From: an uncultured Flavobacteriales bacterium
GTDB lineage: Bacteria > Bacteroidota > Bacteroidia > Palsa-965
Assembly: GCA_946478675.1 (NCBI GenBank)
Contig: CAMLEF010000073.1
Coordinates: forward strand, 1 to 15,009
Length of the DNA: 15,009 bases
Reading direction: 5' to 3'
Below the pieces are notes generated by a model that was given only the letters and a program-made list of their open reading frames with translations, had not been told where the DNA came from and made no database searches. Position 1 is the first letter of the stretch; each line of letters starts with the position of its first letter. This document shows positions 13,214-15,009 of this stretch, piece after piece. The position numbers were made by a program, and so were the translations under genes.

Positions 13214-15009
13214 ATGAAAAAGTACTCCCTGCTTGCCGCGGCTCTCCTGATCGGCAGCACCGCATTCGCACAGTTCGTCGGCAACGGCGCTGTGACCGGC
13301 CACCGCACTTACATCGATGATGCGGCCTGGGCTCCGCGCGAGCATAACGTCGACTTCCAGCACATGACGCTCGAAGTTTCTTTCGACGTGAAGCAAGGTC
13401 TTGTCAAAGGAAAAGTCACGCATCGTTTTTCACCGCTGCGCGACCAGGTGGATTCCATCTGGGTCGATGGTCCCGGCATCCGCATCCTGGAAGCTTCCGT
13501 CAATGGAAAACAGGCGACGTACCACACGCAGCCCGACGGTTCCTGGATCAAAATGCCGTCGACGCTGAAGTATAACGAGAAGGATTCGATGACGATCGTT
13601 TACGAAGCAAACCCGCGTCACGGTTTGTACTTTATCGGCTGGAACGATCCTGCAGGACTTTGCCGCAAGCAGATCTGGAGCCAGGGACAGGGCATCGACA
13701 ACCGCAACTGGATCCCGTTCTACGACGAGATGAACGACAAAATCACGACGGATATGATCGTGACGTTTGATAAGCAATACAAAGTGCTTTCCAACGGCGT
13801 GAAGCTTTCGGAAAAAGAAAACAAAGACGGCACGAAGACGTGGCATTACCAGCTGAACAAGCCGTATGCGCCGTATCTCGTGATGCTCGGTATCGGTGAT
13901 TACAACATCGACGACCGCAAATCGAAATCCGGTGTGCCGCTGCATCTTTATTATTATCCCGATTGGAAAGATCGTGTCGGCGCTACTTACCAGTACAGCG
14001 AGCAGATGATCGATTTCTACGAATCGGAGATCGGCGTGAAATATCCGTGGCCTTCGTATTCGCAGATCCCCGTACAGGAATTCATGTACGGCGCGATGGA
14101 GAACGTGACCGCGACGGTGTACGGCGATTTTCTTTTCGTCGATGAGCGCGCAAACTGGGACCGTGGCTACGTGAGCGTGAATGCGCACGAGCTCGCGCAC
14201 CAGTGGTTCGGCGATTATGTAACGGCGAAGAGCGATGCGCACCACTGGCTGCAGGAAAGCTTCGCGACGTATTACGACCAGCTGTTCGAACGCAGCCTTT
14301 GGGGCGAAGATCATTTCAACTGGCTGCGCCGCGACGCTCAGAATGCTGCGCTTGCTGAAGGTGCGAAGAACGATCTCCCGATCGCGCACAGCCAGGCCGG
14401 TTCCGCACGTCATTACCCGAAAGGCGCATTCGTGCTGAACATGCTCAAGTATGTCGTCGGCGGACGTGACGCTTACAACCGCGCGATCAAATTGTATCTC
14501 GGCCAGCACGCGTACAGCAACGTTATTTCCGAAGACCTGCTTTCCGCTTTCCACGAGTCCACCGGCATGTCGCTGAACTGGTTCTGGGATGAATGGATCT
14601 ACAAAGGCGGCGAGCCGGAGTACAACGTTTCCGTCAATGATTATTCCGATAACGGTTCTGCAAAACGTTTCACCCGTTTCAACGTGCAGCAGGTGCAGCA
14701 GCGCGGACAGGATGTCGGTCTCTTCAAAATGCCGATCTGGTTCGAAGTGCATTACACCGACGGCACGATGGATCACGTGCAGCAGTGGATCGAAGCGGAA
14801 ACCGAAGTGGTTGATGTTCCGAACCCGGCTGCGAAAAAAATCGCTTACGTGCTGTTCGATCCGAACAACGAAGTATTGAAGAAAGTGCATTTCGAGAAAC
14901 CTTTCGAATGGCTGAAGAACCAGGCGACGGGCGCTGCGAGCATTCTCGACCGTTACGATGCGCTGGTGGCGATGCGTGGAATTGCACTCGACAAGAAACG
15001 TGAATTGCT
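13214..15009 (+). CDS. Secreted M1 family metallo-aminopeptidase, 3' end outside window
   Basis: The frame runs from the ATG at 13214 to the window end without a stop, so about 598 residues are visible. A signal peptide (MKKYSLLAAALLIGSTAFA, then Gln20) indicates export. The M1 hallmarks are complete: the substrate-binding GAMEN (293-297), zinc-binding HELAH (325-329) with the third ligand Glu348 after the usual 18-residue spacing, and Tyr401 in HYPKGAFVLNML as the likely catalytic tyrosine. The N-terminal beta domain and the region after about 470 fit the family. It should remove N-terminal residues from peptides outside the cytoplasm, which suits peptide scavenging together with the neighbouring S41 peptidase. 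The 125-base gap before it holds only a weak -7-like TAAAATTG. Confidence 0.95.
   Translation, partial: MKKYSLLAAALLIGSTAFAQFVGNGAVTGHRTYIDDAAWAPREHNVDFQHMTLEVSFDVKQGLVKGKVTHRFSPLRDQVDSIWVDGPGIRILEASVNGKQATYHTQPDGSWIKMPSTLKYNEKDSMTIVYEANPRHGLYFIGWNDPAGLCRKQIWSQGQGIDNRNWIPFYDEMNDKITTDMIVTFDKQYKVLSNGVKLSEKENKDGTKTWHYQLNKPYAPYLVMLGIGDYNIDDRKSKSGVPLHLYYYPDWKDRVGATYQYSEQMIDFYESEIGVKYPWPSYSQIPVQEFMYGAMENVTATVYGDFLFVDERANWDRGYVSVNAHELAHQWFGDYVTAKSDAHHWLQESFATYYDQLFERSLWGEDHFNWLRRDAQNAALAEGAKNDLPIAHSQAGSARHYPKGAFVLNMLKYVVGGRDAYNRAIKLYLGQHAYSNVISEDLLSAFHESTGMSLNWFWDEWIYKGGEPEYNVSVNDYSDNGSAKRFTRFNVQQVQQRGQDVGLFKMPIWFEVHYTDGTMDHVQQWIEAETEVVDVPNPAAKKIAYVLFDPNNEVLKKVHFEKPFEWLKNQATGAASILDRYDALVAMRGIALDKKREL

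Noticed and set aside
13430..14890. 486-codon open frame on the minus strand
   Set aside because: It is antisense to the complete M1 aminopeptidase motifs. Its length follows from G/C third-position bias, and its translation is Arg/His/Val-rich without domain signatures.

Overview
The window is 15 kb of an ordinary chromosomal region from a member of the Bacteroidota, with no mobile element, CRISPR array or RNA gene that I could see. Four things point to this phylum: the gldF-gldG pair next to dnaN, TAnnTTTG-type -7 promoter elements, a lack of obvious Shine-Dalgarno sequences, and many small lipoproteins. Coding sequence is moderately GC-rich with strong G/C third-position bias, which produces very long antisense shadow frames. 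The order within the phylum cannot be fixed from sequence alone.

Layout. Bases 1-835 (+) hold the 3' end of a membrane-associated lysophospholipid acyltransferase. It overlaps tail-to-tail with a minus-strand set (826-2693): a small lipoprotein, a four-helix membrane protein with an internal duplication, and an MFS-type transporter, the last two joined by a TGATG stop/start overlap. Next on the minus strand are a second small lipoprotein (2797-3186) and dnaN (3285-4427), separated by a strong intrinsic terminator. Upstream of dnaN on the same strand are a DUF4340 protein (4658-5719), gldG (5820-7814) and gldF (7841-8572), which read as gldF > gldG > DUF4340 > dnaN.

A divergent, non-coding stretch of about 500 bases (8573-9069) is packed with short-word tandem arrays and inverted repeats. 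It is followed on the plus strand by lysC and lysA (aspartate kinase and diaminopimelate decarboxylase, the first and last steps of lysine/DAP synthesis). Then come a secreted S41 peptidase and a secreted M1 aminopeptidase that runs off the window end.

The protein genes are mostly recognisable families. The most unusual material is non-coding: three intergenic sites (4529-4654, 8671-9015, 10399-10423) carry different short-word repeats, and two of these sites have self-complementary arms that could fold into large hairpins. On the protein side, the best second looks are a GldG with two extra C-terminal membrane helices, and the duplicated four-helix protein translationally coupled to the transporter.
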